A DNA stretch of 64,000 nt from Brevundimonas fontaquae (lineage in GTDB: Bacteria > Pseudomonadota > Alphaproteobacteria > Caulobacterales > Caulobacteraceae): the NCBI RefSeq assembly GCF_017086445.1, contig NZ_CP070968.1, positions 1 through 64,000 on the forward strand, in the 5' to 3' direction. Position numbers and translations under genes: made by a program. Below are positions 21,632 to 30,974 of the stretch, piece by piece; within the stretch, counting starts at the first letter, position 1; each line of letters opens with the position of its first letter. The notes under the pieces were generated by a model, which was not told where the DNA came from, made no database searches, and was given only the letters and a program-made list of their open reading frames with translations.

Positions 21632-23763
21632 GCCGCCTTCGCCTTCAACCGCCAGGCATGCAGCAACGGCTCGGTATAGCCGTTCGGCTGCTCGACGCCT
21701 TCGAAAACCAGGGCCAGCGCCGCCTGATAGGCCAGACTGTTATCCGGGTCCGTCGCCATCGGCCGATACAGCGGATCGCCCGCATTCTGCCCATCCACCT
21801 TGGCCGCCATGCGCTGGAAGGCCGCCTCGACCTGATCGGCCGTGCAGACCCCGTGCAGCAGCCAGTTGGCGATATGCTGCGAACTGATCCGCAGCGTCGC
21901 CCGGTCCTCCATCAGACCGATATCGTGGATGTCCGGCACCTTGGAACACCCCACCCCCTGATCGATCCAGCGCACAACATAGCCCAGTATGCCCTGGGCG
22001 TTGTTGTCCAACTCGGCCGCCACCTCGTCCTCGGACCAGTTGACGCCATTCGCCAGCGGCGGGGTCAGCAAAGCCTCCAGCCCCGGCGTCTCGCGCCCGG
22101 CCACATCCTTCTGAACCGCGAACACATCGACCGCATGATAGTGCAGCGCATGCAGGGTCGCCGCCGTCGGCGAGGGCGTCCAGGCGGTGTTCGCGCCCGT
22201 CTTCGGGTGGCCGACCTTCTGCTCCAGCATGTCCGCCATCCGGTCCGGCGCCGCCCACATCCCCTTGCCGATCTGGGCCTTGCCGGACAGGCCGCATTTC
22301 AGGCCGATGGCGACGTTCCTCGCCTCATAGGCCGCGATCCAGGCGCTGGACTTGATGTCCGCCTTTCGCACAACCGGCCCGGCCTGCATGGCCGTGTGGA
22401 TCTCGTCGCCGGTGCGGTCCAAAAAGCCGGTGTTGATGAAGACGATCCGGTCCTTCACCGCCTGGATGCAGGCCGCCAGATTGGCCGAGGTCCGGCGCTC
22501 CTCATCCATCACCCCGACCTTGATCGCATGGCGCGGCAGGGCCAGCAGATCCTCGACCGCGTCGAACAGCCGGTCGGTGAAGGCGGCCTCTTCCGGCCCG
22601 TGCATCTTGGGTTTGACGATATAGACAGAGCCCGTCGCGCTGTTGCCGAACCCGCCCAGACCCTTGATGTCATACAGGGCGATCAGGCTGGTCACGATCG
22701 CATCCATGATCCCTTCCGGCGCCTCCGACCCGTCGGCCAAGCGAATGGCCGGGGTCGTCATCAGATGCCCGACATTGCGCACGAACAGCAGGCTGCGCCC
22801 CTTCAGGATCACCGGCGACCCGTCCGGCGCCGTCCATTGGCGATCCGGCTCCAGAGCACGGGTCAGGGTCTCGCCGCCCTTCTTGAACGTCGCCGACAGA
22901 TCGCCGCGCATCAGACCCAGCCAGTTGCGATAGGCCTCGGCCTTGTCCGCCGCATCGACGGCCGCGACGGAATCCTCCAGATCGACGATGGTCGACAGGG
23001 CCGATTCCAGGACCACGTCCGCCAGACCCGCCGCATCGCCGCGCCCCACCGGGTGGCTGCGGTCGATCACCAGTTCGATGTGCAGCCCGTTGTTGACCAG
23101 CAGGATCGAGGCGGGCGCGCTGGCCTCGCCGGTAAAGCCGACGAACTGGCCCGCATCCCTCAACGCGGGTGACAACGCGCCGTCGATCACCGACCAGCCG
23201 GCGACATCCGCATGCGATCCCTCCGCCAGCGGCGCCGCCTCGTCCAAAAAGGCCTTGGCCCGCGCCACCACCCGCGCGCCGCGCGCCGCGTCATAGCCGC
23301 CGCCGGCCGGCAGGTCGCCCAACGCATCCGTGCCGTAAAGCGCGTCATACAGGCTGCCCCACCGCGCATTGGCGGCGTTCAACAGAAAGCGCGCGTTCAG
23401 CACCGGCACGACCAACTGCGGGCCGGCCATTCGCGCGATCTCGGCGTCCACGCCTTCGGTCCCGATGGTGAACGACGCCGGCTCCTCGACCAGATAGCCG
23501 ATCTCTTTCAGGAAGGCCTGCGACGCCGCCACATCATAGGGCTGGCCCCGCCGCGCCCGGTGCCAGTCGTCGATCTGGGCCTGCAAGGCGTCGCGTCGCG
23601 CCAGAAGCGTGCGGTTCTCGGGCGCGAACCGCTCGAAGAGCGCCGCCGCTCCGCTCCAGAAGGCGGCCGCATCAAGCCCCAGCCCCGGCAGAACGTCCTG
23701 CTCGATCAGGGCGATCAGTTCGCCCGCGACCTTCAGCCCGGCGCGATCTTCATGGGTCGTCAT
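21619..23763 (-). CDS. glcB: Malate synthase G
   Basis: Malate synthase G condenses glyoxylate and acetyl-CoA to malate in the glyoxylate cycle. The 714 residues match isoform G length (about 720). Diagnostic segments are [66 protein letters not shown] and the C-terminal [35 protein letters not shown] at 23763 gives the canonical N-terminus and has GAGAGG upstream; a CCGGC/GCCGG hairpin (23776-23790) lies just before that site. With acs elsewhere in the window it supports growth on acetate. Confidence 0.96.
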   Translation of the reverse strand: MTTHEDRAGLKVAGELIALIEQDVLPGLGLDAAAFWSGAAALFERFAPENRTLLARRDALQAQIDDWHRARRGQPYDVAASQAFLKEIGYLVEEPASFTIGTEGVDAEIARMAGPQLVVPVLNARFLLNAANARWGSLYDALYGTDALGDLPAGGGYDAARGARVVARAKAFLDEAAPLAEGSHADVAGWSVIDGALSPALRDAGQFVGFTGEASAPASILLVNNGLHIELVIDRSHPVGRGDAAGLADVVLESALSTIVDLEDSVAAVDAADKAEAYRNWLGLMRGDLSATFKKGGETLTRALEPDRQWTAPDGSPVILKGRSLLFVRNVGHLMTTPAIRLADGSEAPEGIMDAIVTSLIALYDIKGLGGFGNSATGSVYIVKPKMHGPEEAAFTDRLFDAVEDLLALPRHAIKVGVMDEERRTSANLAACIQAVKDRIVFINTGFLDRTGDEIHTAMQAGPVVRKADIKSSAWIAAYEARNVAIGLKCGLSGKAQIGKGMWAAPDRMADMLEQKVGHPKTGANTAWTPSPTAATLHALHYHAVDVFAVQKDVAGRETPGLEALLTPPLANGVNWSEDEVAAELDNNAQGILGYVVRWIDQGVGCSKVPDIHDIGLMEDRATLRISSQHIANWLLHGVCTADQVEAAFQRMAAKVDGQNAGDPLYRPMATDPDNSLAYQAALALVFEGVEQPNGYTEPLLHAWRLKAKAAQSV

Positions 23764-23991
23764 AACGGCCTCTCTCCGGCATGACGCCGGCCTGTAACAA
23801 TGCGTGATCAGGTAAGCTGAGGCCGCACGTTGGCGCAAGGGTCACGTCGCGTCATCGCCGTCGCTTTTCGTCCAAGGCGACAGCCGGCTGGTCACAAACG
23901 CTTAACCGCGTCCGTGAACGGGACCGCAAGCGACGGCGCCTATTGTGGGCTTACGGACGAACTCGCGTCCGGTCAGTCGAGCGTTTCGCCC

Positions 23992-24366
23992 ATGCTGTTT
24001 CTTCTGAACGACGTCGTGTTCGACCTGGACGAGGCCTGCCCGGTCACGCCCGCCGATGCGCGCCGGTTCGAGAAGCTGGGTCTGGACTATCTGCTGGAAC
24101 TGGGTTGCGAACTGTTCGCCGAGGATCCGCTGCTTCATCGCAACGATCCCGAACGCGCCCGTCGCCTGGCCTGGCTGATCGCCGAGCGCAGCCCGGACGT
24201 GAACGCCGCCTTGTTCGCCGCGCCGGCCGCCGCCTGCAATCCCGACCTGGTCGAGCCGCGCTTCTGCACCCTGCCCGAACAGGTGATGCGCCAGCTTCAG
24301 GCCAAGGGCCGTCGCCTCGATGCGGTCTCTGCCGACCGCGCCGTCTGGAACCGCCTGGCCGCCTGA
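23992..24366 (+). CDS. Conserved-looking hypothetical protein
   Basis: This 124-residue protein begins MLFLLNDVVFDLDEACPVTPADARRFEKLGL. It appears soluble and mostly helical, with no signal peptide or membrane segment. It has three cysteines (ACPV, LGCELF, AACNPD, plus FCTLP) but no obvious metal motif. I do not recognise a family. The ATG at 23992 is preferred because the in-frame upstream part (to 23830) is low-complexity and lacks homology features. Codon use matches the surrounding genes. Confidence 0.65.
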   Translation: MLFLLNDVVFDLDEACPVTPADARRFEKLGLDYLLELGCELFAEDPLLHRNDPERARRLAWLIAERSPDVNAALFAAPAAACNPDLVEPRFCTLPEQVMRQLQAKGRRLDAVSADRAVWNRLAA

Positions 24367-24384
24367 TCGCGGCCTGAAACGCCG

Positions 24385-24531
24385 TCAGAAGACGGCGTTG
24401 AAAACCACATGGACCAGCGTCGCCACGGCTACGATAAAGCCGAAGCCGACGACCAGCCCCACCGCCGGATGCATCGGCGCCCGCTCACGCGGCGCATGGG
24501 CGATACGGTCTTGAGGATGGATGACAGCCAT
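24385..24531 (-). CDS. Small single-pass membrane protein (48 residues)
   Basis: The frame starting at ATG 24531 encodes MAVIHPQDRIAHAPRERAPM followed by one hydrophobic helix (PAVGLVVGFGFIVAVATLVHVVFNAVF). AAGGACAAGGA directly upstream is a good ribosome binding site. A short basic/hydrophilic head and C-terminal membrane anchor is a common layout of small proteobacterial membrane proteins. Function is unknown. It converges on the hypothetical gene at 23992-24366. Confidence 0.6.
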   Translation of the reverse strand: MAVIHPQDRIAHAPRERAPMHPAVGLVVGFGFIVAVATLVHVVFNAVF

Positions 24532-24706
24532 CGTCCTTGTCCTTTCCCTATGATCCCGGATCGATCCGGGAGGGGAGCGTCGGACTCTGACGGCCTGATC
24601 GTCTCCTCCAGAACCGAGCATGACTCCGATAGCCCTTCGTGGCGAGGGGTTATTTGATCTGGCGCAATCCCGTGACTTTGAGGCGGGTCCGCGCTAGTCG
24701 CGCGCC

Positions 24707-26350
24707 ATGTCTTCCTTGACCCTGCCTGAAGAAGCCGCGCGCCGCCGGACCTTCGCCATCATCGCCCACCCGGATGCGGGCAAGACGACCCTGACCGAGC
24801 ACATCCTCTTGGCAGGCGGCGCCATTCGTGCGGCCGGCGCCGTGCGGGCGCGCGGCGAGAACCGGCGCACCCGATCGGACTGGATGAAGATCGAGAAGGA
24901 GCGGGGCATCTCGGTCTCGGCCTCGGTCATGACGTTCGAGCACGACGGCAAGATGTTCAACCTGCTCGATACGCCCGGGCACGAGGACTTCTCCGAAGAC
25001 ACCTATCGCACCCTGACCGCCGCCGATTGCGCCATCATGGTGCTGGACGCCGCCAAGGGGATCGAGCCGCAGACTCTGAAGCTGTTCGAGGTCTGCCGCC
25101 TGCGCGACATCCCGATCATCACCTTCATCAACAAGCTGGACCGCGAGGCCCAGGACCCGATGGCCCTGCTGGACGACATCGCGTCGCGCCTTCAGTTGGA
25201 CCCCGCCCCGATCTGGTGGCCGGCCGAGAGCGGCAATCGCCTGCGCGGCATGGTCGAGGTCGGGACCGGCCGGTTCCAGCCCTACACCCGCAAGGCCGCC
25301 GGTTCGGCCGAAGATCCCGAACACCCCCCCGCCCTGCCGCTGGACCAGGCGGCGCAGTATTTCGAGGCGGGCGAGCAGGCTGACCTCGCCGAGGCCGTCG
25401 AACTGGTCGAGGGCGGCTATCCGGCCTTTGACCGTCAGGCCTTCCTTGAGGGTCACATGACGCCGGTGCTGTGGGGATCGGCGCTTCGCCACTTCGGCAT
25501 TGACGAACTGCTGAAGGCCATCGGCGACTGGGCCCCGGCGCCCAAGGTTATGAAGGCGAAGAAGGAATCTCCGCCCGAGACCCGCAACGCCCCCGCCCCC
25601 GTCGAGACCGAGGTCGAGCCCGGCTCGAACGAAGTCACCGGCTTCGTGTTCAAGGTCCAGGCGAACATGGACCCCAATCACCGCGACCGGATCGCCATGT
25701 TCCGTATGGCGTCGGGCGCCTTCAAGCGCGGCATGAAGCTGAAGGTGCAGAACACCGGCAAGTCCCTGTCGGTCAATGCGCCGATCATGTTCTTCGCCTC
25801 GGATCGGGAACTGGCCGACGACGCCTTCGCCGGCGACGTGATCGGCATCCCGAACCACGGCGTGCTGCGCGTCGGCGACAGCCTGTCGGAGAGCGGCGTG
25901 GTTCGTTTCGCCGGCCTGCCGAACTTCGCCCCCGAAATCCTGCAACGGGTTCGCGTGAAGGATCCGCTGAAGGCCAAACACCTGAAGAAGGCGCTGGAAG
26001 GTCTGGCCGAGGAAGGCGTGACCCAGCTGTTCCGTCCCGAAATCGGCTCGGACTTCATCGTCGGCGCCGTGGGCCAGCTGCAGTTCGAGGTCATGGCAGA
26101 CCGCCTGGGCGAGGAGTACGGCCTGGACGTCGTCTTCGAACCCTCCCCCTACGCCGAGGCGCGCTGGATCGCTCCAGGCGCGGAGGGCTCCGACGCGGAC
26201 GTCGAGGACTTCAGCGGCAAATACCGTCCCCAGATGGCGCGCGACATCGACCAGGCCCCGGTCTTCCTGGCCAAGTCGAGCTGGGAAACCGGCTATGTCG
26301 GCGAACGCTTCCCCAAGATCGCCTTCACCAAGACGAAGGAACGCGGGTAA
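24707..26350 (+). CDS. prfC: Peptide chain release factor 3
   Basis: RF3 is the GTPase that recycles RF1/RF2 from the ribosome after termination. The 547-residue protein has the P-loop AHPDAGKTT, switch region ERGISVSASVMTF, DTPGHEDF, NKLDRE and the RF3-specific C-terminal domain (LGEEYGLDVVFEPSPYAEARWI, VFLAKSSWETGY). The length is slightly above E. coli RF3 (529) because of a small Pro/Glu insert around residues 285-300 (KESPPETRNAPAPVETEVEPG). The ATG at 24707 is clear. The next gene begins 56 bases downstream. Confidence 0.95.
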   Translation: MSSLTLPEEAARRRTFAIIAHPDAGKTTLTEHILLAGGAIRAAGAVRARGENRRTRSDWMKIEKERGISVSASVMTFEHDGKMFNLLDTPGHEDFSEDTYRTLTAADCAIMVLDAAKGIEPQTLKLFEVCRLRDIPIITFINKLDREAQDPMALLDDIASRLQLDPAPIWWPAESGNRLRGMVEVGTGRFQPYTRKAAGSAEDPEHPPALPLDQAAQYFEAGEQADLAEAVELVEGGYPAFDRQAFLEGHMTPVLWGSALRHFGIDELLKAIGDWAPAPKVMKAKKESPPETRNAPAPVETEVEPGSNEVTGFVFKVQANMDPNHRDRIAMFRMASGAFKRGMKLKVQNTGKSLSVNAPIMFFASDRELADDAFAGDVIGIPNHGVLRVGDSLSESGVVRFAGLPNFAPEILQRVRVKDPLKAKHLKKALEGLAEEGVTQLFRPEIGSDFIVGAVGQLQFEVMADRLGEEYGLDVVFEPSPYAEARWIAPGAEGSDADVEDFSGKYRPQMARDIDQAPVFLAKSSWETGYVGERFPKIAFTKTKERG

Positions 26351-26405
26351 GGCCGGGCGCCGCAAACGACTTCCTTTGGTCACGCGGCTGAGCCATTCTA
26401 GGTCC

Positions 26406-26747
26406 ATGTCACTCGTCGCCCTCGCCAGCACCGTCGTCATGCTGCAGGCCGCCCCTGCTGCGGGGCTGGTCTCCTATGACGAGGCCGTGCGCTGCGCGGG
26501 CCTGACGCAGGCGGCGTCGGAGCTGGAAGGCGGCGAGAGCGCGCAAGGCCGGCGGCTGTATGACGCCGCCCTCTACTGGTCGCTGGCGGCGATGCAGGCG
26601 GGCACGGCGGCCGGAAAGCGCGCCTCGGTCGCCGAGGCGGATCAGACGCGGGCGAGGATCACTGCGGTGCGACAGCTGAGCGCCGATGCCGCCCAGGCTC
26701 GGGCCGCCTTGCAACGCTGTCAGCAGAAGACACCGAATCTGGACTGA
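26406..26747 (+). CDS. Small exported protein of unknown function
   Basis: The 113-residue product starts MSLVALASTVVMLQAAPAAGL, a signal peptide, followed by an Ala-rich helical region (DEAVRCAGLTQAASELEGGES, YDAALYWSLAAMQAGTAAGKRA) and a final ALQRCQQKTPNLD. Two cysteines (RCAG, RCQQ) may form a disulfide tying the ends of a helical bundle. The frame runs open back into prfC, but ATG at 26406 gives the only signal peptide. No known family recognised. Confidence 0.65.
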   Translation: MSLVALASTVVMLQAAPAAGLVSYDEAVRCAGLTQAASELEGGESAQGRRLYDAALYWSLAAMQAGTAAGKRASVAEADQTRARITAVRQLSADAAQARAALQRCQQKTPNLD

Positions 26748-26855
26748 CGATTTTCGCGCCAAGGCCAAGCCGAACCGCATCCACGGCGCTGCGTTTGCAT
26801 TGGACGCCGCAGGTGACGCAGTCTGCGTCCCGAAGCGGGATAACCGAGGTCCAGC

Positions 26856-28070
26856 ATGTTCGAATTCGGCCGTGATCTTCGAAAACTCTTCGCCCAGGCG
26901 CGAGAGAGCGAAGACCTGGGCTGGGTCGAACTGATCGGCGCGGATTTGCTGCGCGCCGAGGCGCGACGCGAGGCCACGGACGCCGGACGCGTCTCCTGCG
27001 CCCGCCCCTTCGAGACCGAAAACCGCGCCTGCGCCCTGTGGCGCGAACACGCCCGGCGCACCGGCGCCGCCGACAGTCTGGACCGGGCCGAACGCTGCGC
27101 CGACAGCCTGGTGCGTGCAGCCGTGGGCGAGGATCAGATCGCGCGGGCCGCCATGGCCAAGGCGGCGGTGCTGATGCTGCGCTTTGATCTGTGCGGCGAT
27201 CCCACCCGTCTGGACCGCGCAGCGACGACCCTTGCGGCGGTCGGGCAGCCGCGCAGCCGACGCATCGCCATCGGCATGGCCGCGCTTCACGCCCGGCTCA
27301 CGGTCCGCACGGCCAGGCTGAGCGGCGACATCGCCCGCCTTCATCAGGGGGCTGACTTGATCGATGAGGCGGTGCGCAGGGACGACGCCGAGGACATGGA
27401 TCTGCGCATGGATCGCGCGGCCCTGTCGCTGGAAATGGGCGTGGTCCAGCGCGACGTGCATCTGCTGGATCAGGCCGGCCGCGATCTGGGCGCTTTGGTC
27501 GAGGCCGCATCTCCCGACCATCGCCCCCTGACTCGCGCCCGCGCCCTGGCTCTATGCGGGGCCGGTCTGTCGGCCTTGGCCACGATCGCAGGGCATGACG
27601 AGGCGCGTAACCAGGGGCGGATCATGTTCGACGCCGCCGCCGATCAGTTCACCCCGGATCACAGCCCGCTGGATTGGGCCGCAATCCAGGTGCTGCGCGT
27701 CGGCGACGACGCCCAGCCGCTGATGCTGTTGACCCAGGCGGAAGCCCTGACGCAGGGCGGCGAACTGATCATCGGCGCCTTGGCGCGCGAGCGGCGCATC
27801 ACGCGTGAGGTGGCCCTGGCCGAGGCGGTCAAGAACCTGACCGCCCTGATGACGCTGGAGACCCGGTTGCGGGCGCGCATGGCGACGGCGACGCCGCTCG
27901 ACTGGGCCGCCGATCAGATCGGCATGGCCGAGATCCTGTTGGCGCGGCATCGGCTGGGCGGGGTCGTCCCGACCGATCTGGGGCTGATCCTGGGCGAGGC
28001 GGCGATGACGGCCCGGGAAATGGGCGTCGACGCCCTCGCCGACCGCGCCGAGGCGCTTCTGAGGCCCTAG
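26856..28070 (+). CDS. Helical-repeat protein of unknown function
   Basis: This 404-residue protein is almost wholly Ala/Arg/Leu/Asp-rich and helical. It has recurring blocks such as ADSLDRAERCADSLVRAAVGEDQIARAAMAKAAVL, DPTRLDRAATTLAAVGQ, RLHQGADLIDEAVRRDDAED and HLLDQAGRDLGALVEAASPD, each about 40-50 residues. This is reminiscent of degenerate TPR/Sel1-like solenoids. There is no signal peptide or membrane helix, so it is cytoplasmic. The N-terminus MFEFGRDLRKLFAQARESEDLGWVELIGADLL looks genuine. Function not recognised; protein-protein scaffolding is a guess from the architecture. Confidence 0.7.
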   Translation: MFEFGRDLRKLFAQARESEDLGWVELIGADLLRAEARREATDAGRVSCARPFETENRACALWREHARRTGAADSLDRAERCADSLVRAAVGEDQIARAAMAKAAVLMLRFDLCGDPTRLDRAATTLAAVGQPRSRRIAIGMAALHARLTVRTARLSGDIARLHQGADLIDEAVRRDDAEDMDLRMDRAALSLEMGVVQRDVHLLDQAGRDLGALVEAASPDHRPLTRARALALCGAGLSALATIAGHDEARNQGRIMFDAAADQFTPDHSPLDWAAIQVLRVGDDAQPLMLLTQAEALTQGGELIIGALARERRITREVALAEAVKNLTALMTLETRLRARMATATPLDWAADQIGMAEILLARHRLGGVVPTDLGLILGEAAMTAREMGVDALADRAEALLRP

Positions 28071-28073
28071 ACC

Positions 28074-28901
28074 TCAGCCGCCCATGGCGACGAAGGCGCC
28101 GTTCAGGAATCGCGTCTTGCCATAGGCCATCCGCTGCCCGTCATCGGCCAGCACCCGGCCTCCGGCAGCTTCCAGCACCGCCTGGCCCGCTGCGGTGTCC
28201 CATTCCGAGGTCGGCCCCGTGCGCGGATAGGCGTCGAACCGCCCTTCGGCGATCAGGCAGAATTTCAGCGACGAATCCGTCCCCTGCCAGCGCGAGCAGC
28301 CGTGCCGAGCAGCCAGACGCGTCGCCTCTTCGTCGGTGACGCTGTGGCTCAGCAGGGCCATGCCTTCCTGCGGCCGATCGCGCACCCGGATCGGGCGCCA
28401 GTCCTCTCCCGAATGCGCCTCGCCGGCCTGAAGGGCGCCGAACTGACGCCGGAAGGCGCCGCCCTCAGGCTTGTCGGTGCGCCAGGTCGTCGCCGTCGCT
28501 GGCGCCGTGACCACGCCCGCGACCGGATAGCCGTCATGGATCAGGGCGATATTGACGGTGAAGGCCTCGCCGCCGCGCACGAAGCCGCGCGTGCCGTCCA
28601 GCGGATCGATCAGCCAGAACCAGTCCTCTGCGGTTTCAGGCGCGCCATCGGCCGACACGGCTTCCTCCGCCACCGTCTGCACGCCCGCATACAGGGCCGC
28701 TAACCGTTCCAGGATCAGAGCCTCGGCCGCCCGGTCCGCCTGCGTCACCGGGCTGTCGTCGGACTTGGTCTCGACCGCCGTGCCTGCGCGCCAATAGGGC
28801 AGGATCAGCCGCGCGGCCTCCTCTGCGATCTCGGCGATGGCCAGGGACAGCGCGCCGGACGTCAGATCGCGCTCAAGAGCAGGTGTCAAAGAGGTCGTCA
28901 T
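28074..28901 (-). CDS. cysQ: 3'(2'),5'-bisphosphate nucleotidase CysQ
   Basis: CysQ hydrolyses PAP to AMP, removing the by-product of PAPS use. The 275-residue protein has the inositol-monophosphatase fold markers KSDDSPVTQADRAAE, the metal-site motif WLIDPLDGTRGF, and the second signature PTSEWDTAAGQAVLEAAGG. ATG at 28901 gives the family-typical N-terminal helix; the frame is open further upstream without homology. It ends 3 bases after the convergent helical-repeat gene. The cysDNC genes elsewhere in the window provide its substrate pathway. Confidence 0.92.
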   Translation of the reverse strand: MTTSLTPALERDLTSGALSLAIAEIAEEAARLILPYWRAGTAVETKSDDSPVTQADRAAEALILERLAALYAGVQTVAEEAVSADGAPETAEDWFWLIDPLDGTRGFVRGGEAFTVNIALIHDGYPVAGVVTAPATATTWRTDKPEGGAFRRQFGALQAGEAHSGEDWRPIRVRDRPQEGMALLSHSVTDEEATRLAARHGCSRWQGTDSSLKFCLIAEGRFDAYPRTGPTSEWDTAAGQAVLEAAGGRVLADDGQRMAYGKTRFLNGAFVAMGG

Positions 28902-28997
28902 TGGCGGGTCGATAGACCATCCGGGCAGTTCCATGAACCGGCAAATCACGTCAACTTCGCGCGCGACACGAACTGTGACCTGAGCGCGCCAGACATC

Positions 28998-29669
28998 ATG
29001 ACCTCCCCCCACGACACAGACGCCGCTCCGCTGGACCTTCCGGTCGATGGGACCGAGCTGGCGACCTATATCGCGGCCAAGCTGTGCCATGACTTCATCA
29101 GTCCGTCGGGCGCCATCGTCTCCGGCCTGGACCTGATGCAGGACCCGACGGCTCAGGACATGCGCGACGACGCCATGGCCCTGATCGAGCAGAGCGCAAG
29201 GAAGATGGTCGCCCTGGTTCACTTCGCCCGCGTCGCCTTCGGCGCCGCCACCACCAGCGAGAAGTTCACCGCCCGCGAGATCGAAGGCCTGGTGTCCGGC
29301 ATGGTCCAGGGGGGGCGCGCCTCGCTTGACTGGCGCATCGCCGACGGCGAGTTCACCAAGCCCCAGGCCCGCGCCCTGACCAACCTCGCCTATCTGACCG
29401 TCGGCGCCCTGCCGATGGGCGGCGTCGCCACCATTCAGTCGCGGGTGGAAAACGGCCTGCTCTATCTGGAAGGCTTCGCCGAGGGCGCCCGCGCCCGGCT
29501 GAAGCCGGAGGCCGTTACGGGTCTGGCCGGCGAACGCCTGGTCGAGGGACTAGCCGGCCAATGGATCCAGCCCTACTGGCTGTGGCTGACCGTGAACGAG
29601 GCCGGCGGCGCTCTACGCGTCAAGGTTGAAGACGGAAAGGTCGCACTAGTCGCGCGAATGCCCGCCTGA
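28998..29669 (+). CDS. chpT: Histidine phosphotransferase ChpT
   Basis: ChpT relays phosphate from the hybrid kinase CckA to the cell-cycle regulators CtrA and CpdR. The 223-residue protein carries the phospho-accepting His31 in KLCHDFISPSGAIVSGLDLM, nearly identical to Caulobacter ChpT, followed by DPTAQDMRDDAMALIEQSARKM and a degenerate ATPase-like C-terminal domain. It is divergent from cysQ with a 96-base gap. Downstream are a receiver protein and a CheR-type gene on the same strand, and cckA itself converges from about 1.3 kb away. Confidence 0.93.
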   Translation: MTSPHDTDAAPLDLPVDGTELATYIAAKLCHDFISPSGAIVSGLDLMQDPTAQDMRDDAMALIEQSARKMVALVHFARVAFGAATTSEKFTAREIEGLVSGMVQGGRASLDWRIADGEFTKPQARALTNLAYLTVGALPMGGVATIQSRVENGLLYLEGFAEGARARLKPEAVTGLAGERLVEGLAGQWIQPYWLWLTVNEAGGALRVKVEDGKVALVARMPA

Positions 29670-29689
29670 GCGGATTTCCAAACGACTCA

Positions 29690-29704
29690 TTAACTGGCGT
29701 TTGA
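29690..29704 (+). promoter_or_regulatory. Candidate CtrA box upstream of the response regulator gene
   Basis: TTAA (29690-29693), seven bases, TTGA (29701-29704) matches the CtrA consensus TTAA-N7-TTAA with one mismatch. It is about 58 bases before the TTG start at 29762, a usual promoter distance. Unproven. Confidence 0.4.
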
Positions 29705-29761
29705 GATAAAAACAGTCCATGCGCCTCGGGCGAAAGCCGTCGTGTCATTGAGGGATCGACC

Positions 29762-30139
29762 TTGGACTTCCGAACCTGCCTGATCGTTGACGACAGCCGC
29801 ATCATCCGCAAGGTTGCGCGCCGCATCGTCGAGGGCCTGGGCTATGAGGTCGACGAGGCGGCGGACGGCTCTGAGGCCCTGGCCTATTGCACCGGCGCCA
29901 TGCCCGATGTCCTGCTGGTCGACTGGAACATGCCTGTGATGGACGGCATCACCTTCCTGCGTCGCCTGCGCGCCATGCCGGGCGGCAAGCAACCCAAGGT
30001 CCTGTTCTGCACGATCGAGACCCGCCCCGAGCGGATCGCCGAAGCCCTGGCCGCCGGCGCCGACGACTATGTGATGAAGCCGTTCGACGGCGAAATCCTG
30101 CAATCCAAGTTGACGGAGGTCGGAGCGATCGCCGCATGA
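29762..30139 (+). CDS. Single-domain response regulator (CheY-like)
   Basis: This 125-residue receiver domain has the acidic pair VDDSRIIRK, phosphoacceptor Asp54 in LLVDWNMPVMDG, a Thr switch residue in FCTIET and the invariant Lys in YVMKPFDG. There is no output domain, so it acts by protein contact, like CheY or DivK. The start is TTG at 29762, supported by GAGG 8 bases upstream and by the canonical receiver beginning directly after it; no ATG fits. Its TGA overlaps the cheR-like ATG (ATGA). A candidate CtrA box precedes it. Confidence 0.9.
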   Translation: MDFRTCLIVDDSRIIRKVARRIVEGLGYEVDEAADGSEALAYCTGAMPDVLLVDWNMPVMDGITFLRRLRAMPGGKQPKVLFCTIETRPERIAEALAAGADDYVMKPFDGEILQSKLTEVGAIAA

Positions 30140-30951
30140 CGCCAGAGGATTTCGACAAGCTGCAGTCGCTCCTCGCCACCCGCGCCGGCTATCGGCTGTC
30201 GCGGGATCGCATGCACTTGGCCGAACACCGGCTGGGACCGATCGCGCGGCGCGAGGGCTACGCCAATGTCGAGGCCCTGCTGACGAACCTGTGGGCCAAT
30301 CCGGTCGCCTCGCTGGCCTGGTCGGTGATCGAGGCCCTGCTGAACGCCGAGACCTGGTTCCGTCGCGACCGCACGCCCTTCCGCATCCTGGAGACCGAAC
30401 TTCTGCCCGCCTTGTCCAAGGCGCGGCCGGACGGTCGCATCCGGGTCTGGTCGGCCGGCTGTTCGACGGGGCAGGAAGCCTGGTCCATCGCCATGACCGG
30501 GCTGGAGCTGGGCGTTTCGGTCGATCTGGTCGCCACCGACCTGTCGCAGCGCGCGATCGAGAAGGCGCGCTCGGGCCTCTACACCGGATTCGAAATCCAG
30601 CGCGGGCTGACGGCCAAGACCATGCTGCGCTGGTTCGCGCCGATGGACGACCAGTGGATGGTCAAGGCGGAGTTGGCGGACGCCGTGCGTTTCGGTCGCG
30701 CCAATCTGCTGGACGAGCCGACCGACGATGCGCGGTTCGATGTGATCTTCTGCCGCAACGTCCTGTCCGATATGGAGCCGTCGCGACGCGCCCGGCTGCT
30801 CGACGGACTGGAACGCCGCCTGGTCGATGACGGCTGCCTGTTCTTGGGCGCGGACGAAAACCTGGAGGGCGAAACGGTCGCCTTCCGCGCCGTCAATGGC
30901 CGCAAAGGTCTCTATGTAAAGGCGCCGTCCGCGCTTCGCCGCGCCGCCTGA
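30136..30951 (+). CDS. CheR-type protein-glutamate O-methyltransferase
   Basis: This 271-residue SAM-dependent enzyme methylates chemoreceptor glutamates. Visible are the N-terminal helical domain (FDKLQSLLATRAGYRLSRDRM), the receptor-contact segment NAETWFRRDRTPF, the SAM site RVWSAGCSTGQEAWSIAM and VDLVATDLSQRAIEKARSGLYTG, and the catalytic-fold FDVIFCRNVLSDME. The start at ATG 30136 overlaps the preceding stop (ATGA), so it is translationally coupled to the receiver gene. No other che genes are nearby, suggesting an accessory chemotaxis or surface-sensing role. Confidence 0.9.
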   Translation: MTPEDFDKLQSLLATRAGYRLSRDRMHLAEHRLGPIARREGYANVEALLTNLWANPVASLAWSVIEALLNAETWFRRDRTPFRILETELLPALSKARPDGRIRVWSAGCSTGQEAWSIAMTGLELGVSVDLVATDLSQRAIEKARSGLYTGFEIQRGLTAKTMLRWFAPMDDQWMVKAELADAVRFGRANLLDEPTDDARFDVIFCRNVLSDMEPSRRARLLDGLERRLVDDGCLFLGADENLEGETVAFRAVNGRKGLYVKAPSALRRAA

Positions 30952-30974
30952 CGAACCGACGAAGGCCGCAGGCG

